A stretch of 64,000 nt of DNA from Patiria pectinifera. Taxonomy: Eukaryota; Echinodermata; Asteroidea; Valvatida; Asterinidae. The translations under genes and the position numbers were made by a program. The stretch is from NCBI GenBank assembly GCA_029964075.1, contig CM057149.1:35422900-35486899 (forward strand). Direction: 5' to 3'. How positions within the stretch are numbered: the first letter of the stretch is position 1; every line of letters begins with the position of its first letter. Under the pieces are notes generated by a model. It had not been told where the DNA came from, ran no database searches, and worked only from the letters and a program-made list of their open reading frames with translations. Positions 44,501 through 54,992 of the stretch are shown here, one piece after another.

Positions 44501-47500
44501 TGTCAAGGTACTGCCCGATAGCTGAAATCAATTTCTCAGAAAGAAGAGACTGAAAATAAAGAAACTACCTACTCCAATAATTGAATTCACCACTTATACT
44601 TAGATGTACAAACCTTGGGCTCTGTGCAGTGACCGTACAGTATTATCGTGTTTAAAAGTGGAATGGGTTGAGAGCATTTTTAAAGGGGCAACAAACATTG
44701 TAAATTAATCTAACTGAACGGAAACATGCCAGTTATAGATGAGTGATTTTAATCAATAACACAGGCATGGAATATTTCTTTAGTTTCCTATTCAGCTAAA
44801 GAAATTAATCAATATGGCTTCAAATGTCATGATGCAGAATAAACATATGTACATGTATGCATGTGCATCATGTAACTTAAGTGCCAGTTAACATGATGAT
44901 TTGTCATGTCACATCATATTTTTTTGAATTTGCAAGAGTTTGCAGGTCACATTTCAACTCTTGTGAAATTTTGCTGCAAAAGTTTGGTGACATCGTATTC
45001 CCATTCGTAGGAAGGATGCGCCAGCTTTAACGCTAGAGGTGGAGTCTAACAAATAATAAGGGTTATAATATGTGCTTGACCCGTTTTAAACAAGTACATG
45101 CAAATTTAAAACCGGCCAGGGGCCTGAACGCGGATAATGGCCCGGGCCGAAGCCGGTTTTAAACGTACTTCGCCCAGCACATACATTGTATTTATTCCCA
45201 TTCATAAATACCGAAAATCACAATTTTACTTCATGTTTATGAAACACCCTTCCAGCCATGTCTATGGTATGTGCCTTGTGCGCGTAGTGCTAAAATCTCC
45301 TTATATGGAAATTGGCGTGTGGCGCATACTGCACGATGTGACACAGAACGAATCGTGTTTTACCGGCGGTTTAAAATCACCCATGTAACGGGCTCTCGAC
45401 CAATAGGTCTTGTTCAAATGATGTCATTTCCTACAGACCATCCACGTGCATCAGCATAACGCGCATCGGCTGCGTCGTATTTCGAACACATTTCGAGCAA
45501 CAAGAGTGCGTGTTTGGGACATTTTCAACACTCTGCAATGCGTGCTTGATTGCGTCAAATACGCAGAACAGTTCTCGTACAGAGATGCATGGCCGTCATT
45601 GAGTAAACTTGGAATTGGTAAAGTGTCTCAGGTATTTTATGAATTAGGCTTTACAAGCAACTAACACGAGCTTAAAACAAATGTCAACAAATAGGCTAGG
45701 CAGTACAAGAGGATCAGCTCGTCAAGAGGGCATCATCAGGTTAACGTTCTGAATTTCAAGGGTGAGGGCCCCCACAAGTGCATTATCTCTTTAATCAACT
45801 CCCGAGTGCTTCAAATTGCTCAACTTGCCGAAGGGAGGGATCCAAACGTAGTCGCGGGACCGGGGGATGTTCTTTGACGTCTTATCGTCACGGCGAGTGA
45901 CTTTGCACAGGTTACAGCCCCTGGTCCCTTTCATCTGAATCCCCAATCGGATTATGGGCTCATTTTGCGGCTGTAATGCAAAAAGGAGGGGGGGGGGATT
46001 TTGTGAAGAAGTTGGTCAGTTTGGCATCTGTTTTTCACAGGTTCGAATAATGCGGGCGGATAATGTGATATTAATTTCTAAAAGGTTACACGGTGATTTT
46101 TAAAAACATCTGCACTGACACATGTAGGCATGAGTTTATTCAAGAGACTGTGAAGCATGTGGTTATTTTTAACAATGACTCATTTCCCTTGAACTGAGCC
46201 TTTTTTCCAGTTTTTCTTCTTTCTCTCGGTATTCCCCCCGCCAATAATTTTTCACCTTTTACTACTACATGTATTTTCATCCTGACAATTAGATTTTTTC
46301 CAAAATTACTGAGTTTTCCTTTTCTAAAACTAACATTATCTATCCTAAGGGACAAGAAAAGGGGATATTCTTGACTTTAACTTTCAGAATTAAAGATTAA
46401 TGTTGGAAAGTTAATACTGTATTTGAACCAATCTTGCCAGTCATGCTTCATGGGCTCTAGACAGCCAAGATCCCAAGAGGAGGTTTTCAGAAGGAAACCA
46501 ACCAAGTACCAAGTAATGGAATTCATGAATTTCAGAAAAGTAGAATAATTTTAAAAAGTTACAAAACTCAGAAATACACACACACATGTACATTCATTAA
46601 GCCCGGTTCATACTCCACGCGAATGCGAAGCGAATTTGACGTCATGAAACATTTGCTTCGAAATTCGCCCGAGTTGAAATGTGCTCAACTTTTACGAATT
46701 CGCAGAGCGAATACTTGACACCACGTCACAAATTCGCATTTGCTTTCGCGCCGAGTATGAACCGGCCTTAAGTTGGAATCTGCATCAGGATGATAAATTC
46801 AATATGGGCTTTTAGCCCTTCCCTCATTCTAATTACCATTTCATTTATCATGCGAGATCCTTTCCCAACAACCCACCGTTACATTAATGATTTCTGATTC
46901 CATTTCTCGACTGTATTCCAGCAGCTAGGTTTATTGATGTAGACAGGTAGACGGTGAACTCATAGAGCATGGCTTGTGAATGCCACACACCATCTGTTAC
47001 AAGAGGGAGGGGGCCGCAAATTCCCTGTCGAATAAGGACATTACTGTGAGCAGACAACATCTAATTGAATTCTTAGTACTAGTAGCCTTCTGGCTTCAAC
47101 TTTGGATATTAAATTTTCCTTTCCAAATGCAGGCCTTTCTGACAAGGTTGAAGAATTTATAGAATGTTTCGCCTTGAGTGGTTGTTTAATTAGACAGTAT
47201 GCGCAGACAGGAAATTTTTATTTCAACTTTCAGATATGAAATGTTCCTTTCCAAACGGCAATGCAGCCTTTTCTGAATCGAGCAAGAATGTTGGGCCTGG
47301 CTGTTTGAATTCGACAATACAATGTACAATGTACAATCAGACATGGAATCATGTGCATTTTATCTCAACTTTCAGATATGAAATTGTCCTTTCCAAACTG
47401 AAATGCAGCCTATTCTGAATCAATTAAGAATGTTGGGCCGCGAGTGGCTGTTGACTGCATATTTTGTAAATTGAGGTTGGCTAAATGCAGAACTACGTGG

Positions 47501-49770
47501 GAATCTTTCTGATGGGGAAAGATTCCCATATCCGGCCATCACTAATTTTTCCCTTCAGTGACCTATCACTATCAGCCATCAGAAAGTGATATATGTCCTA
47601 AAAAGTCAAATTTGGAGGGGATAATATTGAAGTATTTACTGAGAAAACACTTAGGCCTACATGTAGAAATTTTCAGACCAGTCTCATACGGTTTGTGCAC
47701 AAGAGTGACAAGTGATGTCCAGATATGGGAATCTTTCTGATGGATCATGGAGGTTGACATTGACAGCTGATCTTTAGATTACTAGTAAACATTCCACCAT
47801 GTTGTAAAGGAATGTATACACTGAGGGATTGAATTTCAGGTCAAGGGAAATGTATCTGTTACAATTAAGCTGTCCACCACCTTTATTGAATAGCCAAAAT
47901 CACATGTACCGGGTACTGCAAGCTACAACCTGGTCTGAACAGCTCACATTACAGTCATAACCTACACAAAGGCGGATCCAAAACCAAATTTTTCGGGGGC
48001 AAGAGGGCTTGAGGATTTTGTTCTCTTCAAAAAGGGGAAGGAGATTAAGTATATATGGTGTGCTATTTCCACATTGTTATATTAAAACTAAAAAGGTATG
48101 TGTTGCTGATAGCTTGCGAGGGAGACGCAACATTTTAATTTATTTCCAGAAAGTTTAAACAAAGGAGTCTTCACTCCTGGGATTAAAAAAAATTGTTGGG
48201 GGGGGGGGATCCGCCAATGAGCATACATCACACTTTTTAGAGTGCTTTTTTGTGTGAATTTCAACTTACAAGTAATTTTCACATCTCAAAAGGTTTCAAT
48301 TATTTGTCAAATTGAATTAAGTGAAGCATGAAAATTTTGAAGTGAGCCTTTACTTGTATTGTCAGTACTGTGGTATTTACAAATCACACAGTACTTTCAT
48401 GGAAGTGCATGTACATGTACTATAGTATTACTTGAATTTTCAACTTACATCACACTAATAGAGACTGTGCTTTTTGTGTGGACTTCAACCACTTTACACT
48501 AAATTTTCACATCACAAAAGTTTTCAATCATTTGTTAAATTGAAGTGGAGCGTAACAATTTTGAAATCAGCATGTCCTTGTATTATACAATACAAAATCA
48601 CCCAGTATTTAATGGCAGTGCTGTAACTTGGATTTTCAACGATAACCTAAATACATCCAAAATTGTGTGCACAAGCCCAAATGGACAACCATGTAAATAG
48701 CAACTGCATTTTTACTGGCAGCTATTTCATCAACGTCAAAAAAAAGGAGAAAAAGATTGTTATCTCTGCACCTAAGTAAACATTCTAGAAATTACTGGTT
48801 TAATCAAATGCCATGGACACACTGTATATACGCAGTGAAGTCAAGTCATGGTACATGTGCAAGGCCATAATTTTCTTGATGTGGACTCATGGATGTTAAA
48901 GGCAAACAACCGCATAGGTGGAATACTTGGCATATTATCAGAGTGATGTGAAATCTGCAATGACTGGAATTTGATCAGTTTTGCACTGGTATAGTGTTCA
49001 AGTCAAGCTTTAACATATTAGGTATATTCATGTGTACATAAGTGTAGTAAAGGCGGAAAGAAATTAATGCTAAAAAAAAGAAAAAAAAAAGAGGCCTGAC
49101 ATAGTACATCTAGCAGTCCTTTTGTTCAATGATTAAAAATGACAATATCTGTACCACAAGTCACTCCAGAAGAACATCATGCTATTTCTTTAGACTATGT
49201 ATTCAAATATTTAAAAATCAATTAATGTAATGTTTCATTTGTGAGTACTGTACATATACAATGTACTACAAAATGAGGGAGAATGTTCCATGTCGCCTTA
49301 ACATATAATTTACACGAAGACTAAAACATGCTATGCGACAGAAAACCTTCATGTCAAATACTATATATACCTTCAAGACAATATTATCCTGAATCCTTCA
49401 ACTTTGCTGATAACTTTGGCATTTTTAGAAGGAATTATACACAGTGGACAAGAATACAGAGATACTAAATAATAACAGGATAAATATCAACGATCAGCCT
49501 ACTCTAAACGTACATATGTATCATCATGGAGGATGGTATCATGCATTCATTAACCTAAATTTGTTATTTTCATATCATGGCATTGAATTTCTTTCAGAGC
49601 AAAAATAAGATCTTAATCTGTGACCGAAGCATCACTGATACAGCAAACCAGCGAGTGATACCTGTTTGGTCTGGAGCTTTGTAGACAGCCACTTTCTTAT
49701 TTCCCGTTTCTTTCCTGCGTTTGGCCTCCAGGAGTAACGTCCGATGCATCGAATGCGCGGGAGAAAACAT
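35413..49770 (-). CDS. MSRB3: Methionine-R-sulfoxide reductase B, MSRB3-like, zinc type (6 coding exons)
   Basis: Minus-strand exons in order: 49770-49662, 40264-40162, 37637-37560, 37036-37008, 36282-36185, 35535-35413. All are GT-AG and join in frame to 179 residues. The enzyme reduces the R epimer of methionine sulfoxide in proteins, usually with thioredoxin. Visible landmarks are [19 protein letters not shown] (56-74), zinc cysteines C88 and C91 (CVVC) and C137 and C140 (CAKC), SGSGWPSFYD (104-113), [13 protein letters not shown] (140-152), and the catalytic cysteine C160 in RYCINSA. Cysteine rather than selenocysteine at 160 excludes the MSRB1 selenoprotein type. The wording around [14 protein letters not shown] is nearest to MSRB3. 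The C-terminus (KKKPEKSDL) is not a KDEL-like ER signal. The N-terminal 36 residues before DYSKREYE are basic and not conserved, and an additional upstream leader exon is possible. Intron 1 is 9.4 kb and full of transposons. Confidence 0.93.
35656..36047. repeat. Minisatellite, four copies of a 100-115-bp unit (MSRB intron 5)
   Basis: Each unit has GGAGGGGCTTTGATCTATTT, CAACTGACAAGTTGCCTGAC, AATGGACTATTCCA and a GCCCCGCCCACTTCGCAT box (GC-box-like). Copies start near 35656, 35769, 35869 and 35969. Confidence 0.8.
36185..36282 (-). CDS. MSRB3: MSRB coding exon 5
   Basis: Residues 107-139, acceptor CTATTCCCAG, donor AAG|GTGAGT. It encodes [19 protein letters not shown] and RTECNCAK, with C137 of the second zinc pair. 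Confidence 0.93.
36336..36574. mobile_element. GGGCCCAATTTCAT-type MITE, copy (MSRB intron 4)
   Basis: AGGCCCAATTCTGCTTACAG at the left and CCATGAAACTGGGCCCA at the right. The internal order is the same as 23988-24240. Confidence 0.7.
37008..37036 (-). CDS. MSRB3: MSRB coding exon 4, 29-nt microexon
   Basis: Residues 97-107 ([10 protein letters not shown] plus split codons at both ends). The acceptor TTTTTTTGCTGCAG and the donor GG|GTAAGT are both strong. Without it the frame shifts and the active-site loop is lost, so it must be included. Confidence 0.9.
37118..37334. repeat. Half copy of the foldback MITE (MSRB intron 3)
   Basis: GGGGTCAGGGAACCAGACTAC, GTTTTTCCAGCATCTA, TTTAACAATATTTGCTATAA and AAAGCTGTTGTACATTCCCC then TTTAAA reproduce the inverted left half of 3597-4147. 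The palindrome half is absent. Confidence 0.65.
37560..37637 (-). CDS. MSRB3: MSRB coding exon 3
   Basis: Residues 71-97, acceptor CTTTGACAG, donor AA|GTGAGT. It encodes [20 protein letters not shown], with the first zinc CxxC. Confidence 0.93.
38329..39956. repeat. Seven dispersed GTCACGCGAGTCAC-type 14-mers (MSRB intron 2)
   Basis: Exact 14-mers start at 38329, 38491, 38516, 39556, 39578 and 39766; a seventh with one change (GTCATGCGAGTCAC) starts at 39943. All are in the same orientation. Two pairs are 22-25 bp apart and the other gaps are 0.16-1.0 kb. The flanks do not align with each other, so this is not a conventional tandem array. Each unit is GTCAC-GCGA-GTCAC, an internal direct repeat with two CpGs in AT-rich DNA. 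Confidence 0.85.
40162..40264 (-). CDS. MSRB3: MSRB coding exon 2
   Basis: Residues 37-71, acceptor TTGTCGTAG, donor CA|GTAAGA. It carries the conserved start of the SelR fold ([19 protein letters not shown]). Confidence 0.92.
40460..40656. repeat. Possible MITE with GACTACTTC-type inverted ends
   Basis: TTGACTACTTCGGCAAAC and CGCTGAAGTAGTC near the right are imperfect inverted repeats around a GC-richer body. It lies 0.2 kb upstream of MSRB exon 2 in intron 1. Confidence 0.4.
40839..41053. repeat. Diverged GGGCCAATTT-type element (MSRB intron 1)
   Basis: CCCAATTTCACAGGACCTGC at the left and GCGGTTCCATAAAATTGGCC at the right form inverted ends. Multiple (T)TAGCA(A/G) boxes inside recall the elements at 23988 and 36336. 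Confidence 0.45.
41586..42066. mobile_element. 481-bp MITE with 18-bp TIRs and TTAT target duplication
   Basis: GGTAGCAGACCAGTAAAT and ATTTACTGGTCTGCACCC bound the unit. TTAT occurs at 41582-41585 and 42067-42070. It matches 6983-7452 over almost its entire length, with one obvious 11-bp insertion (AATACAGAATG near 41856). Confidence 0.85.
42776..43235. mobile_element. 460-bp hairpin element (two 190-bp inverted arms)
   Basis: The ends CAGGGTGAGTCAAAAAACAT and (inverse) CAGTGTGAGTAAAAAAAATC introduce arms 42782-42980 and 43026-43229. These are near-perfect inverted repeats, with blocks such as CACAACCACCGTTTTAAAGT / ACTTTAAAACGGTGGTTGTG and AAGCTTTCTTTTAGTACAAG / CTTGTACTAAAAGAAAGCTT. A 45-bp unique loop lies between. 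It is a foldback transposon, or one that has become almost entirely terminal repeat. It is transcribed with MSRB intron 1 if that intron is as long as proposed. Confidence 0.85.
43240..45104. other. MSRB intron 1, no exon seen
   Basis: The intron here holds CTTTGTGAAAAC / CTTCGTGAAAAC / CTTGGTGAAAA phrases at about 43449-43690, a weak irregular repeat, and AT-rich DNA. No second coding strand is supported. Confidence 0.35.
45105..45163. repeat. Short inverted repeat TTTAAAACCGGC
   Basis: AATTTAAAACCGGCCAGG and GCCGAAGCCGGTTTTAAACG are inverted around a GC-rich spacer, able to form a stem of about 12 bp. Confidence 0.5.
46598..46771. mobile_element. 170-bp MITE flanked by TTAA
   Basis: GCCCGGTTCATACTC and GAGTATGAACCGGCC are inverted ends, each bordered by TTAA (46597-46600 and 46768-46771), the target used by piggyBac-type transposases (family knowledge). 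The interior has paired CGAATTCGC-like blocks (GCGAATTTGACGTCA, CACGTCACAAATTCGC) that make almost the whole unit self-complementary. Confidence 0.7.
47516..47742. repeat. Dispersed repeat R2, copy 2 (MSRB intron 1)
   Basis: GGAAAGATTCCCATATCCGG to GATATGGGAATCTTTCTG. It matches 32752-32956. The outer GGGAATCTTTC / GAAAGATTCCC boxes are inverted repeats, so this looks like a DNA transposon remnant. Confidence 0.65.
47743..49661. other. MSRB intron 1, proximal part, no exon seen
   Basis: The stretches 48230-48340 and 48460-48560 are about 65 percent similar by eye (CTTTTTGTGTG, TCAATTATTTGTCAAATTGAA versus CAATCATTTGTTAAATTGAA), an old local duplication. GGGGGGATCCGCC at 48203 may be an hAT-type end. 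Confidence 0.4.
49662..49770 (-). CDS. MSRB3: MSRB coding exon 1
   Basis: ATG at 49770, 36 codons plus one base, ending ACA-G|GTATCA. The peptide [20 protein letters not shown] is basic. The frame upstream of the ATG has a TGA within about 20 codons and an AG directly before the ATG, so the same sequence could be an internal exon. It joins exon 2 through a split GAT (Asp37). Confidence 0.75.
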
Positions 49771-49989
49771 CTTCCCCCCACGGAAGAAAAAAACAACAAC
49801 CCTTCCTTGCGTCGTTTCCGAAACTCAAGGCATCCTTGATGGACAGATACAGGGATGATCCTTGGAGATGCAGTTGCTGTCGATGAACGTCTTCATGAGC
49901 ACGTCCTTGCGCAATGTACACAGATGAACCTATTTGTGTTGTGTTGCTTGCTTGAGCGTAGCACTGTTGAATCCTCTCAAATGTCAACT

Positions 49990-51630
49990 ACGTAGTCCGA
50001 AGGGATCCACAGATCTTACGGTCATCTCCCCTCAGTAAATGCTACCCTGACACTGGCTGGTAATCTGTTCCAATCTCCGGCCTTATCATCCGAGCCCTAC
50101 CCATGTGTGCAACCGTGAGACATGCACCAACTACACTGCCCCAGTGTGAACTGAGGGGGAAGGAGATTATTATAAACACGCGTAGATGGCGAGTCATCTC
50201 CGCCTGTTCATATTCATACCAGGCTCGCCGGACTGATCCATTGTACACTCGTCACAAATGTGACAGCTGGCATTGCAGGTATATTTACACACAAAAAATA
50301 TTAAATAGATCAACAGGGTCACAGATGTCATGTGGGTAGACAGATAGTTGTATGAACGTGTTGAATTTATGAAGTACATGTATCGCAGTGTACTATGACC
50401 TAATTTTTGTCACGGTGAATACATTATTATGCAAATTTTTAGCATTCAGCAGTACCGGTACATGCGTTGCAATATGCAAGCCCCAATGTAACCTACGTGT
50501 ACACGTACATGATATGCACACAATATCATTGGGCACTATTATTACTTCTTTTGCAAATACAACATACAAACATAAAAACTTTTATTCACTATTTTTCACC
50601 AATCCTACACCCCTGTCTCACAAATGGTTTACTCCGATTAATTAAAACAACTGCACTTGGGTTTGCAGCCAGGAGAATCAGAATGTTTTGGGGCTTGTGG
50701 TGGGAAAATATATGTTGTACACGTGTCATGTGTCACGGCAGTGCTAAATGAATGGGTATATTGGGAATTATGTCTGCATAATGTCAATTTCCTTCCCCCC
50801 CCCAGCCAATGGGGTGCCTAGGTATGACCTTGATTTTTTAGCAAATGTTACTATGGCGACGGGGTAAGATATACTTGTGACTGTGCTCTGTGAAGGAAAA
50901 TTGTTTACAAACTCAAGATGGATCTGATGCTACAGGCTTGCCATTTAGGTTTTTGAAACTTCTTAATTTCCAACGGTTGTTACTATGAAAAACATGTGTG
51001 CTCAATCACTTGGCATAGGATGGATGGCCATAAAATGGTCATAAATGTTGATTGGTGACAGAGTTTGACAACTATTACAATTTATGCCCGCACTTGTGGT
51101 CCTCAGGTATACCATGGAGGATTATGTGTATTGGATCTCTATCCTAACAAAAAATGAATAATTCATCTAAGAATAAGGCAAACCAGAAGAAAATGCTAAG
51201 CCTTGACTAACAATTGAAATGGTATGCTGTTCGTTTTAAACTTTTCTTTGCAAAATTTCTATAAAACATCTCCGAATTGAAAACAAATCATTGTACTTTT
51301 TACATTGTACATCTGTAGTATTCTACATGTAGAACTCAGCTGCAAAAAAGAAAACACATGTGCATACATGTACATGTACATGTATAATGGTATCCTAACC
51401 AAGCAAACTGAATGATGAATGTGCAAAGTTCAAAACCCTGTATGGGGGAAAAGCACACTTTTAAAATTAATTCAAACAATGGCATACATGTAATTTACTC
51501 TAAAGTAAACACAGTAATCACATCTTGCCACAACACAGTTCTACGTTAATATTTTCAGGGGCTGAAATTTCAATAGATTTATGTTCTACTTCATTTTAAC
51601 CAAATATCCACAAATCAAAAATTCACTTAC
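49990..51630. other. Upstream of MSRB exon 1
   Basis: The first 300 bp are relatively GC-rich and could hold an MSRB promoter if exon 1 at 49770 is the true first exon. The rest is AT-rich with ACATGTAC runs at 51300-51390. No gene is seen. Confidence 0.35.
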
Positions 51631-51992
51631 AATTCGGGCGATTCACAATGCAGTGCGCCACCAAGAGTTTGCCATGGAGAGTTCATTTTTCCCAGCGCAT
51701 TGTGGGAGATGGTCGACAAATTTGCAGCGCGGGACATTTGAAATTCCTAGGTTTTCCAGCCAGAAAGTTAGTAAAAGTATGATTCGAATATATGTTTGCC
51801 CTTTTCTTTTCTTTTTATCAATATGGAGTTTTTGGTTAGGCGGCAGAACGCTATATAATCTATAACAAATTAGCCTCAGTTTTCTACTGACACTCGTTCA
51901 AACGGGCCATGTTTTGTCGACCGTAAACTTGAAAAATGAACTCTCCATGGCAAACTCTTGGTGGCGCACTGCATTGTGAAACGCCCAAATTC
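51631..51992. mobile_element. 360-bp element with about 60-bp inverted ends
   Basis: TTCACAATGCAGTGCGCCAC at the left end and GTGGCGCACTGCATTGTGAA at the right end, continued inward by CAAGAGTTTGCCATGGAGAG and its inverse, are nearly perfect inverted repeats of about 60 bp. No coding content. Confidence 0.8.
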
Positions 51993-52551
51993 CTGACAAA
52001 AAACAAATTCATAACCTTGCAATGACCCTACAATTTATCAGATCCTTCCAATCCATCCAAACTCTTGGGAGGCTTTTGCAGGATTCGGAAATGTAGCCTG
52101 ACACTACATCTATTACATGGGGCTTGATTCTAATTGAAAACGAAAATACATAGATACTGGTATAAATTCATTGGTACAACTTCAAGCAAGGTGGAATTAT
52201 TTGACGATTCTAGGAAGATTCCTGCCAAAATACCTCTGGAAAGCTAGGGTTAGTCTGTAACAGTGGGTAGGCCTACACCCCGTCATGGGAAAGTTTTTTA
52301 TTCAAAAGGCAAATCAGGACCGAGTTGTGGGGACTTTCTGCTGTCCCCACAGCATTATTGGTCCCCACAAATACCCCATAGAGACGAGTGTACATGTATG
52401 TACCCACAACTACGGAACAAGAACGTGTGACTCTTTTCATTACACACTCACAAATTTCATCTTCTTTGATACACTCGGTCAGTCAAGCTTAGAGCTGTAC
52501 TGCTGTACTCCTTGAAAACATTAACTTTGCTGCAACATTATACAGGCATGT

Positions 52552-52690
52552 AACTGGGAAGTCACAAAAAAGAGGAAATTCAAATCTCTCCAAGACTTTG
52601 TACAGTGTTTTTCTATTTTCAATGACACACATGGAAAGTGAAAAAAGAGGAAATCGGCTGATCCGAGGAAAAGTTGCATGCCTGATTACA
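52552..52690. repeat. Dispersed repeat R3, copy 2
   Basis: AAAAAAGAGGAAATTCAAAT, TTCCAAGACTTTGTACAGTG-like and GATCCGAGGAAAAGTTGCAT are inverse matches to 34384-34520. Confidence 0.6.
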
Positions 52691-53582
52691 TTTGTACACA
52701 TGTACAGACTGTATGGTCAATCGTTGAAAATTTGTTTGAAAAAAAGTATCATGTCCAAATTCGTTGTTGAACTTGAAATATCTTGAACTTGTACGCGACT
52801 GACAAAATGGCATCTCTGAATATCACAATCCTTCCTGAGCATTACGGTGATTAATTTCATATTCATGATACATTTTTAATTGGCAGTGGATATTTTGCTG
52901 TGCCCGGCAATTCAGCCGTGAGTGTGCTCTGAGAAACCATGAGAAACTATCCTGCTAATTGAAACTTTTAGGACCATAAGTTTAAGACTCACTAAAACAG
53001 CTGACCAAATGATATTATATTTCTTGACACAACTGAACAGCTGGTATGACACCTTCTTGAATATCAGCAGGTTTAATTTTGTGGAAAGAGGGCTGGGTTT
53101 TGATTTATGAGGGAAATTATGGGGTAAAAAACGATGTTCAAAACTCAAGATAGTTAAAACGCTCAAAAATCAAGATAGCGATCGACAGTGCGGAACACAA
53201 TAAAAGCTTGATGCTGATTAGCTGATAAAAAAGCAATGTTTTTTATCAGCCAATCAGCATTTGGTTTTCATTGTGTCATGACAGTCACAAGCATTCGGTT
53301 CTACTGCCAAAAATGGTAAGAATGTTACATTTTCTCCGATCCCCTTGCCATTACAAAATAATAAAAAATCCTGTGCCAAAGTAAAGTACGAATTTTCCTA
53401 AGGCTGAAAAACTTAATTTTGAAATAACACACATTCTATAACTATAAAAAGTTTCAAAATTGAACGGAAGAAAAACAATGAGTCTCTTGTAACATTACAC
53501 TAGGAATGGGGTAGTAAAAGTGAACTGCAATCCCTACTATAAATTTGGAGAAATAAAAATGTAGATAAAAAAAGGCAGTATA

Positions 53583-54135
53583 TATTTTGCCGGAGACGGC
53601 AAACCTTTAGTAAACGTTAGTTTGCCGGATATGCACTGAACATGCGCAGTTACTGTTTTTTTGTACTTAAACATTTTCCGGTGACAAGTTTTAGTCTGGC
53701 TCCTTGCCAAAATTATTGTTGTTACCTCGTATTCACAAGATGGGATTCAGACCATTTTATAATTTCGGACTTTATTTCCCTTTTAAAAAAAATCCTCCAG
53801 AGCCACAAATCTGAAAAAGAAAATGTAATACTCTGCAAAAAATGTTTGAGACATGTTTAAATAATAAAAGAAGAATATTCTTATTTATTTGGGGATGAGA
53901 AAAAAAACCTTAAAAATGTGGTGCGGTCGGAATCGAACGCAAGTCATCCCGCTTACTAGAGCCTTTGCTTAACCATTACACCAAACGTGCTACATGTACA
54001 CAACTTTTGGTGGGAATTTAATACATCTTATAATTGAGCCCTATTTTAAAGAGTACAGCGCCCTCTGTTGATATGGATTGCCGCCGGCAAACCTTTAGTA
54101 ATCGTTAGTTTGCCGTCATTACCTCCGGCAAAATA
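53583..54135. mobile_element. 550-bp element with TATTTTGCCGGA ends and terminal hairpins, carrying a tRNA-like insert
   Basis: TATTTTGCCGGA at 53583 and TCCGGCAAAATA at 54124-54135 are perfect inverted ends. Next to each is a hairpin-forming block: CGGCAAACCTTTAGTAAACG then TTAGTTTGCCG at the left, and GGCAAACCTTTAGTAATCGT then TAGTTTGCCG at the right. The interior contains a tRNA-like segment at 53921-53993. Confidence 0.75.
53921..53993 (-). repeat. tRNA-like sequence inside the 53583 element
   Basis: On the minus strand TTTGGTGTAATGGTTAAGC looks like a D-arm/A box region and GCGTTCGATTCCG like a T-arm/B box. The acceptor stem is poor. A pol III-derived pseudogene or SINE head is more likely than a gene. 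Confidence 0.45.
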
Positions 54136-54154
54136 TCCACTATCATAAAAAAAT

Positions 54155-54228
54155 GGGCACTGGTGGATTCGAACCAGGGATCTTGCAGCTAATCTCACTA
54201 TCTACTAGACTACTGTGTCAGCTCGACG
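54155..54228 (-). repeat. Second tRNA-like sequence beside the 53583 element
   Basis: On the minus strand CCCTGGTTCGAATCCACCAG is a perfect B box in a paired T arm (TGG...CCA type). The 5' half (GTAGTCTAGTAGATAGTGAG) is too irregular for a sound D arm, so this is a tRNA remnant or SINE head. Confidence 0.45.
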
Positions 54229-54881
54229 ACAGCCATTTAATAAAAAATGCTTTAATATACCGTAACATTAAACTAGTTGTCTAAGTACATGTAACTAATG
54301 TAAACAATAGTCGAAGTCATTTACTTTTCTCATGAATAAACATAACTTTCCCATCGAAACAGCCAATCACTGAATCAGCGCACTCACACAGCAAAAAAGC
54401 TTTAGGAAATATATTGTCGGTCAGGCCAAATATCCGCTGCCTTTTGAATTACCTTCCGACTGTGATGCTCCCATCTTTCGACCCGGTGAGACTGAGAGGT
54501 GTTCAAATTTTTAATCAATTGACAAAATGACAAGACACAAGTCAATCAATGCAGGATAATTCTTCAAACGAGTCAAACTTCAGAAAGAGAATACTTTATC
54601 GTCAAAAAATGAATTTCCCTATATTTAACAAAAATTCCAAATCAGCAACTTGTTATTGTTATTTCAATTTTGTCTTGTGACATCAGTCTCATGACAATTG
54701 ATATTAATCTTTGAATTGACAACACAAGGTGCAGCGAGGTCGTGTTTTGTAATAGTTCCTTGAATAGCGCCCTCATGTGTTAAATCAAGCATTTTTTCAA
54801 TTTTGTTGGATTTTTTTGGTTAGTGAACACGCATGTAAACTTACACCGTACGACTGTAACAATTGCAACAGGTTTACACAC

Positions 54882-54992
54882 CCTGATCCTCTGCGTTCTC
54901 GCCGGCTGAATCCCTCGAATAACAGATGGCGACGAAGATCGCACCAAAGGCACAGATCGACAGAAACTTCGAGCAAAACTTGACAGACTCAT
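54882..54992 (-). CDS. Candidate leader exon with mitochondrial-type presequence, minus strand
   Basis: On the minus strand ATG at 54992 opens 37 codons: MSLSSFARSFCRSVPLVRSS and then SPSVIRGIQPARTQRIR. The donor AGG|GTGTGT is at 54881-54880 (phase 0), or GTAAAC four bases further. The peptide has seven arginines, many serines and no acidic residue, as mitochondrial targeting peptides do. The next coding exon on this strand is MSRB exon 1, which has an AG directly before its ATG and would accept phase 0. An in-frame MSRB isoform with this leader is therefore possible. The plus strand also has an ATG here (MATKIAPKAQ), so the assignment is not certain. Confidence 0.4.
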
